Assembly (NCBI GenBank): GCA_015179025.1
Contig: WHUX01000128.1
Location: 93,269 to 157,268 of the forward strand
Reading direction: 5' to 3'
DNA: 64,000 bases
Source of the DNA: Terfezia claveryi
Lineage: Eukaryota > Ascomycota > Pezizomycetes > Pezizales > Pezizaceae
Shown piece after piece: positions 1 through 11,187 of this stretch; positions within the stretch are counted from its first letter, which is position 1, and every line of letters begins with the position of its first letter. The translations under genes and the position numbers were made by a program. A model generated the notes under the pieces. That model saw nothing but the letters and a program-made list of their open reading frames with translations, was not told where the DNA came from and made no database searches.

Positions 1-2183
1 TGACCAGGAGCTCCAGGATGTGGATGCAGTGGAAGCTATTGTCGCCCCACATGGGCAGGCTTTGATCAACCTTTATTTCAGAGTCGTACATCCGTCATTC
101 CCGATCCTCCACAAAAAGTTGTTCCTGGAAAAGTATCAACGGTCACACCAGGAGTTTGCCCCTTGCCTACTCTCCGCAGTCTACCTCATAGCTCTCAATT
201 GGCTGAAATATGACCCCGAACTCTCTAGAACCCCACACCCCCACCCAGATATAGACAAATTGGAGAGGCTGGCGAACCGTTGCATGGGTGACGTGATATC
301 CCATCCAAAGCTTTCGACAATCCAGGCGGGATTGCTTATGCTCCAAAGATTGGGGCCGGCAGCTTCAAGTAGATCGTGGGCGTTAACTGCTCAGCTCGTT
401 GCAGTTGGACAAGAATTGGGTCTTCACCTGGACTGTATGGAGTGGCGTATTCCCGGTTGGGAGAAGGGGTTACGGAAACGACTTGCCTGGGCATTATTCA
501 TGCAGGATAAGTGGGGTGCTCTAACCCATGGCCGCCCTTCCCATATAACAAGCGTGAACTGGGCTGTGCGGCAAATTGCTCCCGAGGACTTCCCAGAAAT
601 CCCCAGAGATGATGAGAATGAAGATGAGGTAGTAGGGCTCGAGAATGGCAAGCTGTTGTTTATGGAGATGATTAAGTTGACCCAGATCACTGGTGAAATA
701 TTGGACGGGTTCTTCACAGTTGAAGCTAGCAGAACCCTAGAAGGGAAGATCAATCGCGTTTTGGAGAGGGCAAAGCCCATGCAGATCAAGTTGAAAGAAT
801 GGTACGCTAGGCTTCCTGATGTTTTGAGAATGGATAGTGCTTCAAGGGTCCGAAGGCTAAGTTCTAATGGTGAGTGCAATCGCAATTTTTTTTATGTCTC
901 GAAATCCACGTCGATGTCCTGGCTGTGATTCATTGATGTCAGAACGTTGCCTCATTGTCGGTTAACATAGCGTATTTCCTTTTTCTCCATACATGACCTT
1001 GCATTTGTTGCAGTACAGGGTGTTTGAGGTTGTTCCCAAAACCGAGCCGGTGAACTAGCGCATGCATTTATTCATGGAGCGGTTGGTGCCTGCATGCACG
1101 GTCTATCATTTCATGTCATTATCAATTTTTTTTGAATATAGTAACTAATAGAAACGTATTTTCGGGGCAACAGGATACCTGCATCTCGCATACTTCGCCA
1201 CCGAAATAACTCTTCACAGGCAGATACTACGTACACTGTCACCCCCACTCACATCACCCCACTCCGTAACTATGCCCGACCCATATCTCCTCCATATATG
1301 CCGCTCGGCAGCCAAGACCCGTCTTATCTCTGCCATGGACTTTGTCAACCGTCTTAAGCCGGAACATCTACAATCGTTTTGGTATTTTGCCTCTAAGGTA
1401 AACTTTGCCTTGATCGGGACGTTTGGCTCCCTCCTATGGGCAACAAGTCCGAATGTCCAGGAGGCGGAGTTTTACAAGGCAAGGTTGGCCGAGTATAGGT
1501 GGACTTTAGGTGTCAGTGCAAAGGGTGCCGATTTCATGGAGTTTGCGGTTGGTGTATTGGACATTGGTATAGGCCGTGTCCAGCAAGATCAATGGAGAGA
1601 GCGGTACTTCAGGAATAATCCTGATCAAGCCATTTCTGCAAACGGAGACTCTGGAGTTGAGAATGCCAGCTTGGGCATGGTTGGCCTTGGCATGGGGGCG
1701 GGACTCAGTTCAGGAGAGACGGGGATGGCCGGTACCGGCAGCATTAGTACCGGCTCAGGTATCACCTCTCCTGCCACCATACCCCCTCCATATATTCCTC
1801 CGCCACTTCCTCATATGTCTCCCCCTGTGACTGGGGATGAAATGGATCAAGATGATGACGACGATGACGATGACGATGATGAAGATCGTCATTCGTTCGG
1901 GAATGCTTCTGGGTTCCGTACTGGCCATGGCTCGGACCATGATATGGATATGGGTTTCATGGGAGACTCCAAATTTGGTCGCTACAACGACGAGCGTGGG
2001 GCAGATGGCGCAGATGATGGGGACTCGGAAGGCAGTGGTTCTTCATATCCTCATCCACCCCAACCTCTCTCCTCCGGATATAACTCACACCACGCATACC
2101 AGCATCACTACCATCAATATGGCCATGGTACAGGATGGCAAGACTCTGGTCAAGGTGCTGGAGCCATGGGCTCCAGCACCTAG
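1..2183 (+). CDS. tamA: TamA/Dal81-like fungal transcription factor, 3' part
   Basis: This gene enters from the left edge, with the frame open from base 2, so its N-terminal Zn2Cys6 cluster would lie outside the window. Exon 1 ends at 869; an intron follows (870-1173, GTGAGT donor, CAG acceptor, CTAAT-like branch site near 1145). The split Gly codon joins SSNG to YLHLAYFATEITLHRQ, which restores the family's conserved segment. Exon 2 runs from 1174 to the stop at 2183. The visible part is a fungal_trans regulatory domain starting with LYFRVVHPSFPILHKK. The C-terminus has a Gly/Ser/Pro-rich stretch, an uninterrupted run of about ten Asp (near 1850-1885) and a His/Gly-rich tail. TamA and Dal81 are co-regulators of nitrogen catabolism genes such as GABA, urea and allophanate pathways. 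Family assignment rests on remembered conservation of the middle region; another close Zn2Cys6 subfamily is possible. Confidence 0.8.
870..1173 (+). other. intron of the TamA-like gene
   Basis: A GTGAGT donor follows ...TCTAATG and a CAG acceptor precedes GATACCTG. Splicing keeps the frame in phase 1 and rebuilds the NGYLHLAYFATE segment. At 304 nt it is much longer than the other introns in this window (53-117 nt). A GTAACTAAT branch-like sequence lies about 30 nt before the acceptor. Confidence 0.8.
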
Positions 2184-5100
2184 TACTTGGAGTTCCTTTG
2201 TGGAGGAGGGGACGAGGCGAGGTGTGATTTGAGGCAAACGTCAAGGGGGGCCGGGAGCGAGTATGATGTTATTGAATGACCTGGAATGTGTATATTGACA
2301 GACATCACTGCGTCCTGAGCGAGTGAAGCCAACTCGCCAGCAGCACATAACCGGCACTTTCTTTGTTTCAGAATGGTATAGCGTCGTTGTTGACTGTTGA
2401 GTTCAATGTCGACGATTAGTTGGTTGGTTCGGTAGGGGCCGGAGTTGCATGAGAGTAGGCACACCACACCACACACAATCCGGCAGCATTAAAGATTATA
2501 GGGGGGGCCGGGCTGTAGGAGTCTGATTTCTTCAACAAAATCAGCCCTTTAGTTGCATATCAGGGGCGAGTGGGGCGTTCTTTGTGGGATGCAATCTCAA
2601 CAGACCATAAGGCGCTTCAGTTGATTTTAACGTTGAGGTGTTATGATTTTCATGTCTTTCTCTGGTCAACTCCTTTTTTGATATTTCGTTTCTCGGAGAG
2701 AGGCGATCGTATGAATAACGTTTATGACGGTGACGAGGTTTATGAAAGTGGGCCCAGCCGATCTGCTCCTTCTTAGACGGCTGAAGCCATTTGCTTTGTC
2801 TCCTTCAAGACACTTAACGAATTTCGTTTGTTTAGTGCGATTTGATGACTGTTGTTTTTGCTCGAGTTACTGTTTTCAGTTTTTGCATTGTGATTTGTTT
2901 ATGCGTCGTTGGGGCATCATCTGGGGTGGCGCTAGGGCAGCGTTATTCGTTGTCGTTTGAGCGTTCATCGATCGTCGCGGCGATGATATTCACTCGATGA
3001 GTTATCTCTCTCAATGCCATGGACAGACTGGATCATCGATTTGCTCGATGTCGGGTTCGTTCGTCCTCCCTCCGTTTTATAGCCCATAACCGAATATATA
3101 ACTTTTGGTTCGTTGCTAGTAGTCTTGCAAGCCTGTGGTGCTCTAGATTCCTAAACGTAAAAGGTACTCAAGTGCATCCCGCCCTGACTGTTAATCAATT
3201 CCTGGAGACTTGTCTTATTCAACGCAAAAAACACCCCCGGCCTAGCAAAAGCAGACGCCACGTCCTAATAAACGTAACGTTACTGCCATATCCTTCCAAA
3301 GGGCACTATTCCATCACATTCCTACGTAGCGAGCTACCGACAGGTACTACAGGATTATGGGCAGACACACACAGAAACCATGTCATAAACGTTATAGACG
3401 GAGAGCTGATCACCATTTCGGCCCTGGCACCGTACACACATAGACCGTGGGGAGCAGAGCAACGCTGAGCGACTGAGTGAGTTTAGCTATGCTTTGGTTG
3501 TACATGTTGACTTGCACATACATATGTTGAGGTTGCAGCCCATCACGGGGAATTCTGTTACCTAATACAGCCGGTTCCCGGCCAGTAGCACGCCCTCGTT
3601 GTCGACTCGTGGAGCGGGATACCGAAACGAGTTTAAAGCATTGGTTGCAAAATCCTGTACGTGAGATACGATATGTCAATTGTTCAATGCTGATCTAGTG
3701 AAGAGGAGCGCCGCAAGGCTTTGGTTCCTCTAGATCTTGATAGAAGCTCGTTCACAGGCTCAGCTGCGCAACTGTGGGGTTGAAAGTTGGACCCTATGAC
3801 AGAGATAGGGTCTAAGTAATTTGTTTTTGAGGTCAACCGTTGAGTCCAGGAATTTCCCAAAGTCAGTAATTGAGCTGCAAATTTTATATCTTTTTTTGTC
3901 TTCAAAGGTTGGGATGCAAGACATGGAGGCTCAAAGAAACCAACTAGGTACCGCTATGTTGTTACTTTTTGATGATAGCTACGTCAACACCACATCATAC
4001 GAGTCCAACTTAAGATCTGTACCTAGCCTCGGAGAGCAAAAAGAATTTGGAGCTTCAGTAATACTCTACACAAAGAATCAGTCACGATAGCGAAGGCAGC
4101 AGCCTCACACGAGGCATCTAGCTGTACTGTAGGTCCGCACTGTGGTGTGGTAAAAGCCCTGTCATGTCAGATACCTAACGGCAGTTGTCTCCCACGAATA
4201 GCCAGAAGTATCCAATAGCTCACAAGGTTTTACAATTCTTAAACCCCACAGGACAGCCGTGGGATGTTCTTCCTTTCACTCAGGTGCATCCCGAGGGGAT
4301 GGTTTGAAGAAAATCCCATGCTGAGCTACCGCAATTGGTGCTCTGGTCGGAGAAGGTGTTTACGTGATACATACCCCAGCTCAGTTACTTCCACTTTTCA
4401 ATGTGCATACACACTGGTGTGAATTTATTTACCAGTCAAGCATAATTGAAAAAACAATCAATGTTTGCTTGCTATTTCGTTACCGCCCCACGCTTACGGC
4501 CGGATTATATATTTGTGTTGTGGAAGGTAGCGAACTGCCGGTTGGAGATGTTTTGTTATATTCTGCGTACAGTAAGTTGCCTGGAGTGCAGGATAACTAA
4601 TGTTTACCCCGTTCGAACCGAGAAACCTTCACCTTTATTCTGCAGAGTTTTCTTTAGTTTATTCATCCAAATTAAATTGGGAATGTCGACGTCCTAAAAA
4701 AGAAAGAAAACGAAAAGAAATAATTCTAGGAATGCAAATAGATAATATTTCCCGCGGCTACAACCCTAAAAGGCCTAGCCCGGTGCAGTACTTGTTCGGT
4801 TCCAAACAATTGCACAATAGATCTGGGGATTAGCGTACCATAGTTCTGATGCCGTAGTGGATGTGCTGGGGTCGTTTGCCCGTTTAGGTTGACGGCGCAT
4901 TTATCTATGGCCATATTATACGTTAGTATATATAGATCTCGATTATTCCCCGGGCACCACACCACCAATGCCTCGAGAAGCAGGGCGAGGGCCAAGATAC
5001 TTGTACTTGACGAACTCTTAGAGTACATATGTATGTGTTGCGCAATATTAATGTACCTGCAAATGCAAAGCAGGTCGAGTTTGTTTCTGTGGACATGAAC

Positions 5101-8100
5101 GTCTAGGCCTAAATGCATGCCAGGGTTCAGAGTATTGGTTAATATTTGCTTGTCAAGTCTTACTTCCGGCCCGCGGAATAAGAAGTTTTCGGTACTGCCA
5201 TAAGTATGTCTTATAAGTAGGACGTTTGGCTAGCTAGGATTACTGTACTAGGAGGAGCTTCAGGCCAAATATGTGCTCTACCGCACGCCTTAAGAATACG
5301 AGGTCGAGGAAACTGTTATACAAAACATAGTTAATAGTTTCCAAACTTGACACATGCACAAAGTTCTGTAACCTTTTTCAAACTACGAGATTGAATAAAG
5401 AAAATAGTGAGGTTAGTTTGCAGACCCTGACCAGCTGTGGAGAATCTTGTTACGTTGCTATGAACTGATAATGATCTCAGCGGGTTTACACGTGGATTGC
5501 CTTGCTGTTGAAATCATTGCCCGGAGTTCATTGGTTAGATTTCTTTTGAACTCTAACTCCCTGCAATTGGTTGAACACGGTAGCACTGCGTTGTTTACTT
5601 GTATACCTGTCATTTGTTGACCCTACCGAGAAGTGCTGACGTTGTCATTTCAGGGATCGGTACTGCATTCCCGTTTCCATTCCTCCATGAGCTTCAGTCG
5701 TTGCCTTATTTATTTATATATTATTGACAGGTACCTTAATGTGACGTCTCATTGGATCAGGCGGTTAACATGCACTTGCACTTGACCTTAATTAGTGTTT
5801 ATTACCCCAGCCCCAAGATCTTTCCCCACGAAAAGGCCACGTATAGAGAGGTCCATCCTTACAGAATGAAGGCGAGGTTATCTTTGAGGAGATATGCTAT
5901 CGGTATATTTCTTTGGGAAGAAGTCGTTACGTCTCGAAGGTTCAAGGGAGGTACCTACATGCTTATCTCCTTAGACTCGAGATCATTATAGAGCACCCAT
6001 GTTGACATTGGATGTTGAGTACATTGAAGTTATTTATACGAGTCTATGTGGAGTCATCGCTGGAATCTGCCGGAGCTTATTCTCTGCATTGGGCTTTTAG
6101 AAGTGATCTTGATCTTCATCCGATATAGGAAGATCAGAGACCTGGACACGCACTTCAACCTGTATCGCACCGATAGCTGGCATCAATTGTACTGTACTTA
6201 TCTTAGACAGACGGAGTATATTTACACTGCGTGTATTAGAAGTCTGTCAAGTTTCAAGGTTCAGGAGATATCTGTTTTTCAAAGGATATGTTATCGCTGT
6301 GAGCTCGTAGGCTCATCGGCTGAGGGAATCCGGAAAAACGCTCACTGCAATTCGAAACTAAGGTTTTTGGCAGTCTGAGAATATACTCCCGCATTGGCTT
6401 TGTTTCTATCAAATTGCCATTGGCAGCGCTCTTTATATTTGCGGGGAAAGCATGGATTCAGTAGGAGAGCACATGTCTCTCCGACATACAAAATCAACCA
6501 ATTAGTTGGCGACGAGTATTGGAGATCTACATATATATATTGTATGTTATTACTGAAAATTTCACCACGATCAGATTGTTCGATTCTCTGCGAGTTTATT
6601 ATTACTATTTTTTTTGCGGATTAGAGTAGATAAGTTATCGTTATGGTTCATCTGTATCACCTACCCTACAGTGATATGCTTGAGATGAAACAACAAGCGC
6701 ATTGATTTCTACAACCAGATACTAGTGTGGGGGTTCTGGAGAGGAGGAGATTCGTTTATCACTCCAATAGGTGGACATTAAGCTCGATTTCCTCTTGGCC
6801 CAGTCCACCTTCACTTTATCGATTCCTTTAACCTATTCAGGTTTTGCAATGAAGCAAATCCAATGAGATTCTTAGTCTGGTGGGTTTTGTTACTAGAGGG
6901 GGGAAGCCAATATCATTCAAGTTTAAATTGCTTTGTTTCAATTTATGTAGTGTTTATAGGCGTGAGGGTCCTTTGTTTAAGGGATAATTGCCAAGGTTTC
7001 AGGGTAACCCTTGAACAGTTGAGATTCAACTTTTCACACATGGCGGCCTATGATTCGTGGGATTCTCCCGTGGTATACAAAAAAAAGTTACCGGTAGCTG
7101 TTGCAGTAGAATTGGCGTGCCCCTCCAGGGCCACAGGCTCCCATAGGCCCGCACGATCGAATATAATAAGGTTGTATGGGAATCTAAGAGATGAATGCTC
7201 ACAATACGTGTCTCAAAGATTTCAATTTCTGTAGGGGGTATTAGTAAGAAGCGTGCTCAACAGCGGGATGCCCGGAAAATGTAAAGACTCACAGCAAGAT
7301 CATGGAAGTTGTAGCAGTACAACCAGGAGTCAGGTAGTGGCTGCTATTTCAGTTGCCCATACGAATGTTGCCAAGACCCGAACAAAATTGCCAGACGGGG
7401 ACTCACTCAGTTTAGGCACGCACAACTTCAGTGAAAGTAATGGGAAGGGCCTGTGGTATATTATGAAGATCCTGCGGTACCCTACTTGTAAACCAGCCCA
7501 TCAGATTGAGAAGTGAAATACATGTATTTTTTCTATTTTATAAACTGAGTAAGCTTTGTTGCAAAGGTGTCTGACCAGATTTAGATATCGATGAGTCAGA
7601 GGTGTGGTCCGCTTCCTTTATATTGCATATACATCGAACACGGGACTGGGAACGCTAAATTTAAACCAAATGTGTGATCTGCGATTGCAACGTATCTAAA
7701 TCCTACTCCGGATTAGTATGGACTAAACGTGCTACCTGTGGTAGCGTCCACATGGCTGCGCCGGGAAGCTGCTTATTCAGTGGCTTCACCATGAAGGCGT
7801 ATTCACGTTATATTAGTTTAGACTTGGAAGCTACACACACTTTCCTAGCTACAGCTAGAATCTCTCACAGATTAATTCATTCCCATCCCCTGACTTAAGG
7901 GAATTACAGGTTTGTTAAGGGAAGAGGAAGCGTGGAGGGCTGCTGTATGGCTGGGGACTTTTTTGTTTCTTTTTGTACGAGGGGCAGCAAAGATTAAGTT
8001 AGGCCTTAAAAGTAGATAATTACTCTGTGACCACGGCGAATACGTACGGCCGCTAGCTGTTAGAGACAAGATTGTATGTTCGGTAGCTTGTGTTATTCTT

Positions 8101-8408
8101 TAGAGTAGAGAAAGTACCAGTACAAATACGCAAACCCACATACTATATCAAAGCGCAGGGGTGCGGTCTTATGATGCAATACGAAAGCCCAAAAAATATA
8201 GACTATGTACTTGTGTCAATAAACAACCTTCCCATAGTTGGTACAGGTAATTTTTAGGTCATATTTCTTTTGCATATCTTCATTTAAATTGTAGAGTTCC
8301 GCTGTAAAAAGTGGGAACAATCCATTACCCTGAACTGTCTTGGCGTTACCATCAGTTAACATAATTCACCCCCAACCACAGGGTCTCATCATCCAACAAC
8401 AGATATCG
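2184..8408. other. 6.2 kb without a recognisable gene
   Basis: Open frames here are short (150 codons or fewer), lie on both strands in no order and show no domain, repeat or splice pattern I can recognise. The first 300-400 bp are probably the 3' untranslated region of the TamA-like gene. I see no tRNA, long terminal repeat or inverted repeat. Old unrecognisable transposon sequence is possible. Confidence 0.5.
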
Positions 8409-9143
8409 ATGCCTGCCCCGAATAGCCATACCCCCGTGGCCGAAGTTATGGGAACCGTACTTCCCACATGTACACTCACTACCGGTGCTACGTATCCCCA
8501 GTCCCTTTCCCATCTTGCCGTACCCGTCCCCGCTCTCCTGTCCGCACTCAAAGACAGTCTTCTATCCAAATCCGCAGCCATAAACTCCTCCTCCAGACCT
8601 GCACTTCTACCTCCTCCTGATATCATAATGGTTGGAGCATTCATCTTCACACCTCCATCCGTGAAACCCCCGAAAATTCTCCTCCTCCGCCGAGCCGCAG
8701 TGCCTGAAGAGTCTTTTCCTCTTCTTTGGGAGGTCCCAGGTGGCGGAGCCGAATTTCCCCCTATAGATGAAACTATTCTGGATGCAGTCACTCGGGAGGT
8801 TTTTGAAGAAACAGGGCTACGGGTAACCAGGATCCTTGGGGCCGTGAAGGGACCTAATGGAGAGTGCTGGCAGGAGTTTGAGGGGAGGAGGATAGACACC
8901 CATAAAGGGAGACAGAGGGTATACAGAAAGTTCAATTTCTTGGTAGAGGTGGAGTGGCTGAGGGGAGTGGATGGGCCCGGGGAAGGGCTGGTACAGGTGA
9001 AGCTAGCGGATGACGAGCATATTGAGCATGCTTGGGTAACTAGTGATGAACTAGCCACGGTGGAATTCACAGGGGAGTGGATGAGAAGGTGGGTCGGGGC
9101 CGCATTTAAACAGATGATGGGGGAGTTTGGGAGTGCTGTTTGA
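8409..9143 (+). CDS. Nudix hydrolase
   Basis: Intronless gene for a 244-residue protein. The frame is open about 70 bases further upstream, but the first ATG is at 8409 (ATGCCTGCCCCG), so I chose that start. The Nudix box lies at about residues 111-137: GGGAEF, then Glu, and the core REVFEETGL, which carries the metal-binding glutamates. The spacing between the leading Gly and the first Glu is two residues longer than the classical GX5E. The box is preceded by the usual LLLRR strand and WEVPGGG. Nudix enzymes hydrolyse nucleoside diphosphates linked to another moiety; the substrate cannot be read from the sequence. The first 70 residues are Pro/Ser-rich with no domain. The amidase gene follows on the same strand 478 bp away, too far for a shared transcript to be assumed. 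Confidence 0.88.
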   Translation: MPAPNSHTPVAEVMGTVLPTCTLTTGATYPQSLSHLAVPVPALLSALKDSLLSKSAAINSSSRPALLPPPDIIMVGAFIFTPPSVKPPKILLLRRAAVPEESFPLLWEVPGGGAEFPPIDETILDAVTREVFEETGLRVTRILGAVKGPNGECWQEFEGRRIDTHKGRQRVYRKFNFLVEVEWLRGVDGPGEGLVQVKLADDEHIEHAWVTSDELATVEFTGEWMRRWVGAAFKQMMGEFGSAV

Positions 9144-9426
9144 ATTATAATGAGGCAGGGCGTTTGAGGACACGGAAACTCTCGTGGAGATATCCGTGGA
9201 CTATCTCAATGGTGGAGGAGTGTCTTTGTTTTATATACCCACTGCTCTTGATACCTACCTATTCAATCCATCCATCAAATACATTTTCGCCCGTCCAATG
9301 CCATTCCTCTATCTACAGTGAATGCTTCAGCTGAGGCTGACGCGCAGTGTTCAGTCATCTTTACTTGAGGAGTTCCAAACCGCGAGCTCACAGATTTGAG
9401 TGGCGGGAGACATGAGAATCACTGAT

Positions 9427-9451
9427 CACGTGGTCAACTAGAGCTAGATAG
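9427..9451 (+). promoter_or_regulatory. CACGTG and GATA motifs upstream of the amidase gene
   Basis: A CACGTG core (9427-9432) sits in the near-palindrome TGATCACGTGGTCA, and AGATAG (9446-9451) matches the HGATAR site of fungal GATA nitrogen regulators. Both lie 170-195 bp before the amidase ATG. Such short motifs arise by chance, so this is only a candidate control region in the 478-bp gap between the Nudix and amidase genes; the rest of the gap shows nothing else. Confidence 0.2.
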
Positions 9452-9621
9452 TAAGCGGGTAAGGAATAAATAACAAACTATTTATTGTTTCCAGCAAATA
9501 TCCTACACCTACAAAGAGCAACACCCACAATGCAAGCAGCATAGTCTGATGGGCAAAGAATACAGCAGTGTAGGTGTGTCAAACTGAAACCCGGAAGTCA
9601 CTCTTACACGTAAAGGTGTAT

Positions 9622-11187
9622 ATGGAGCCCCCCTCCCCCAATATCCCTCCATTCCCATCCCTGCTGACCATATCCGCAATCCACGACTCCTACTCCACCT
9701 CCAGCCATACCCCACAGAGCCTTCTGGTAGCCCTTCATTCCCACATCACCACCCTCTCGGCAACCCATCCACATATCTTCGCCCACCTCTTCCCCCTCTC
9801 CCACATCCTATCCCGCGTAGACTCTCTTCTCCAATCCCACCCCTATGGTCCCACTTCACAAACTCCGCTATGGGGAATCCCGTTCGTGGTCAAAGACAAC
9901 TTCGATATTGCCGGAGTCCCCACCATAGTCTCCTGTTCCCCTATTACCTACACCCCCACAACCTCTTCTCCCGCCTACGACGCCCTTATCACCGCAGGGG
10001 CAATATGCATAGGAAAGGCAACAATGGATCAGCTCGCCACTGGGCTAACCGGGACACGGGTACCCGAGGGTTATCCAAGCTGTGTGTACGGTCCCCATGG
10101 AAGAGGGGCATACGTACCCGGGGGGTCATCAAGCGGGAGTGCAGTTGCTGTTGGGATGGGACTAGTGCCATTTGCGTTGGGGACTGACACAGCGGGGAGT
10201 GGAAGGGTTCCGGCGGGGTTTAATGGGTGTTTTGTCTTCAAGGCTAGGCCAGGGGTAGGGATGGAGGGTGTGTTTCCTGCCTGTAAAAGTCTGGATTCCC
10301 TTGCGATTTTTGGGGCGAGGGATGGAGGGATGCGGGGACTGAGCATGGTGTGGGATGTTATACAGGGTGCGGTGGCAGGGAATGGTGAGGACGTATCTCG
10401 ATCTGTCAATCCTCTGGTAGGAGGGAATATGGCAAAGAAGGGGAGTGGGGTGAAATTTACTACTCCCCCTCTGGAGGAATTGAAAAAAATCTGTTCTCCA
10501 CAATATTTCCACTGTTTCTCCAAGCTGATCTCCCACCTTCAAAACCAATCCCAACAAGATCCTCATCTACCGCAGCCCGCCCCATCTCTCCCCGCAGCTG
10601 CTTGGGAGAAACTCGCCACAGCCGGAAAACTAGTCTACTCCGGCGCTTACCTTTATGAACGACTCACCATCCTCCCTACCCAGCGCCCCACCGAATGGCT
10701 TTCAGAGCTAAAATCCCACTTTGATCCCTCCGTATTTACCCTTCTCTCCTCCGCAGCCCAAAACTCTCTACATTACACCCCCGAACAGATTTTCCGGGAC
10801 CTACACTTCGTGGCGGGGGTCACTCGATGGGCGAGGAAAGAAGTTTTTGAGGATGGGGGGGTGATAGTGCTGCTGCCTAGTGCACCGGGACACCCAAAGG
10901 TGGAGGAGATGGAGGGAAATCCAATGGGGGTGGGGGAATGGTTGGGGTCGTTGACGGGGTGGGGGAATGTTCTTGGTTGTGAGGCAGTGGGGTTGGTCGG
11001 GGGCTGGTATCAGATCCCAGGAGAGGATGAGTGCATGGGCGGGAAATCGATGCCATTTGGGGTGGTGCTTATTGGGCTGGAGGGGTTGCTGGGGGTGGTG
11101 GAGGCTACGAGGAATAGTGGCCATGAGTGGAGATGGGTGGAGATGGTTGGGGGGTTGAGGTATGGAATGTTGAAGGGGAGTGACTAA
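9622..11187 (+). CDS. allophanate-hydrolase-type amidase
   Basis: Single-exon gene; the first ATG of the frame is at 9622 and gives 521 residues. It belongs to the amidase signature family with a Ser-cisSer-Lys triad. GIPFVVKDNFD holds the Lys (about residue 91), VPGGSSSGSA the cis-Ser (about 169) and GTDTAGSGRVPA the nucleophilic Ser (about 193). The sequence around these motifs (FATGLxGTR-like LATGLTGTR, GTDTAGSGRVPAGFN, VFPACKSLDSLAIF) is the allophanate hydrolase subtype, which splits allophanate to ammonia and CO2 in urea breakdown. A YSGAYLYE motif in the second half also fits. The protein stops after the amidase region: it lacks the extra C-terminal domain of bacterial AtzF and is not fused to urea carboxylase as in yeast Dur1,2. 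The middle part (from about residue 240) is divergent, so the substrate may differ. Confidence 0.85.
   Translation: MEPPSPNIPPFPSLLTISAIHDSYSTSSHTPQSLLVALHSHITTLSATHPHIFAHLFPLSHILSRVDSLLQSHPYGPTSQTPLWGIPFVVKDNFDIAGVPTIVSCSPITYTPTTSSPAYDALITAGAICIGKATMDQLATGLTGTRVPEGYPSCVYGPHGRGAYVPGGSSSGSAVAVGMGLVPFALGTDTAGSGRVPAGFNGCFVFKARPGVGMEGVFPACKSLDSLAIFGARDGGMRGLSMVWDVIQGAVAGNGEDVSRSVNPLVGGNMAKKGSGVKFTTPPLEELKKICSPQYFHCFSKLISHLQNQSQQDPHLPQPAPSLPAAAWEKLATAGKLVYSGAYLYERLTILPTQRPTEWLSELKSHFDPSVFTLLSSAAQNSLHYTPEQIFRDLHFVAGVTRWARKEVFEDGGVIVLLPSAPGHPKVEEMEGNPMGVGEWLGSLTGWGNVLGCEAVGLVGGWYQIPGEDECMGGKSMPFGVVLIGLEGLLGVVEATRNSGHEWRWVEMVGGLRYGMLKGSD

Noticed and set aside
424..885. 153-codon frame opposite the TamA-like gene
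   Set aside because: It mirrors the conserved coding frame on the plus strand and has no features of its own.
3019..7516. Frames of 110-150 codons in the first gene desert
   Set aside because: No domains, no consistent codon use and no splice links; expected by chance in a 6-kb stretch.
8366..9070. 234-codon minus-strand frame over the Nudix gene
   Set aside because: Shadow of the Nudix coding sequence; Ser/Pro-rich only because of codon use on the other strand.
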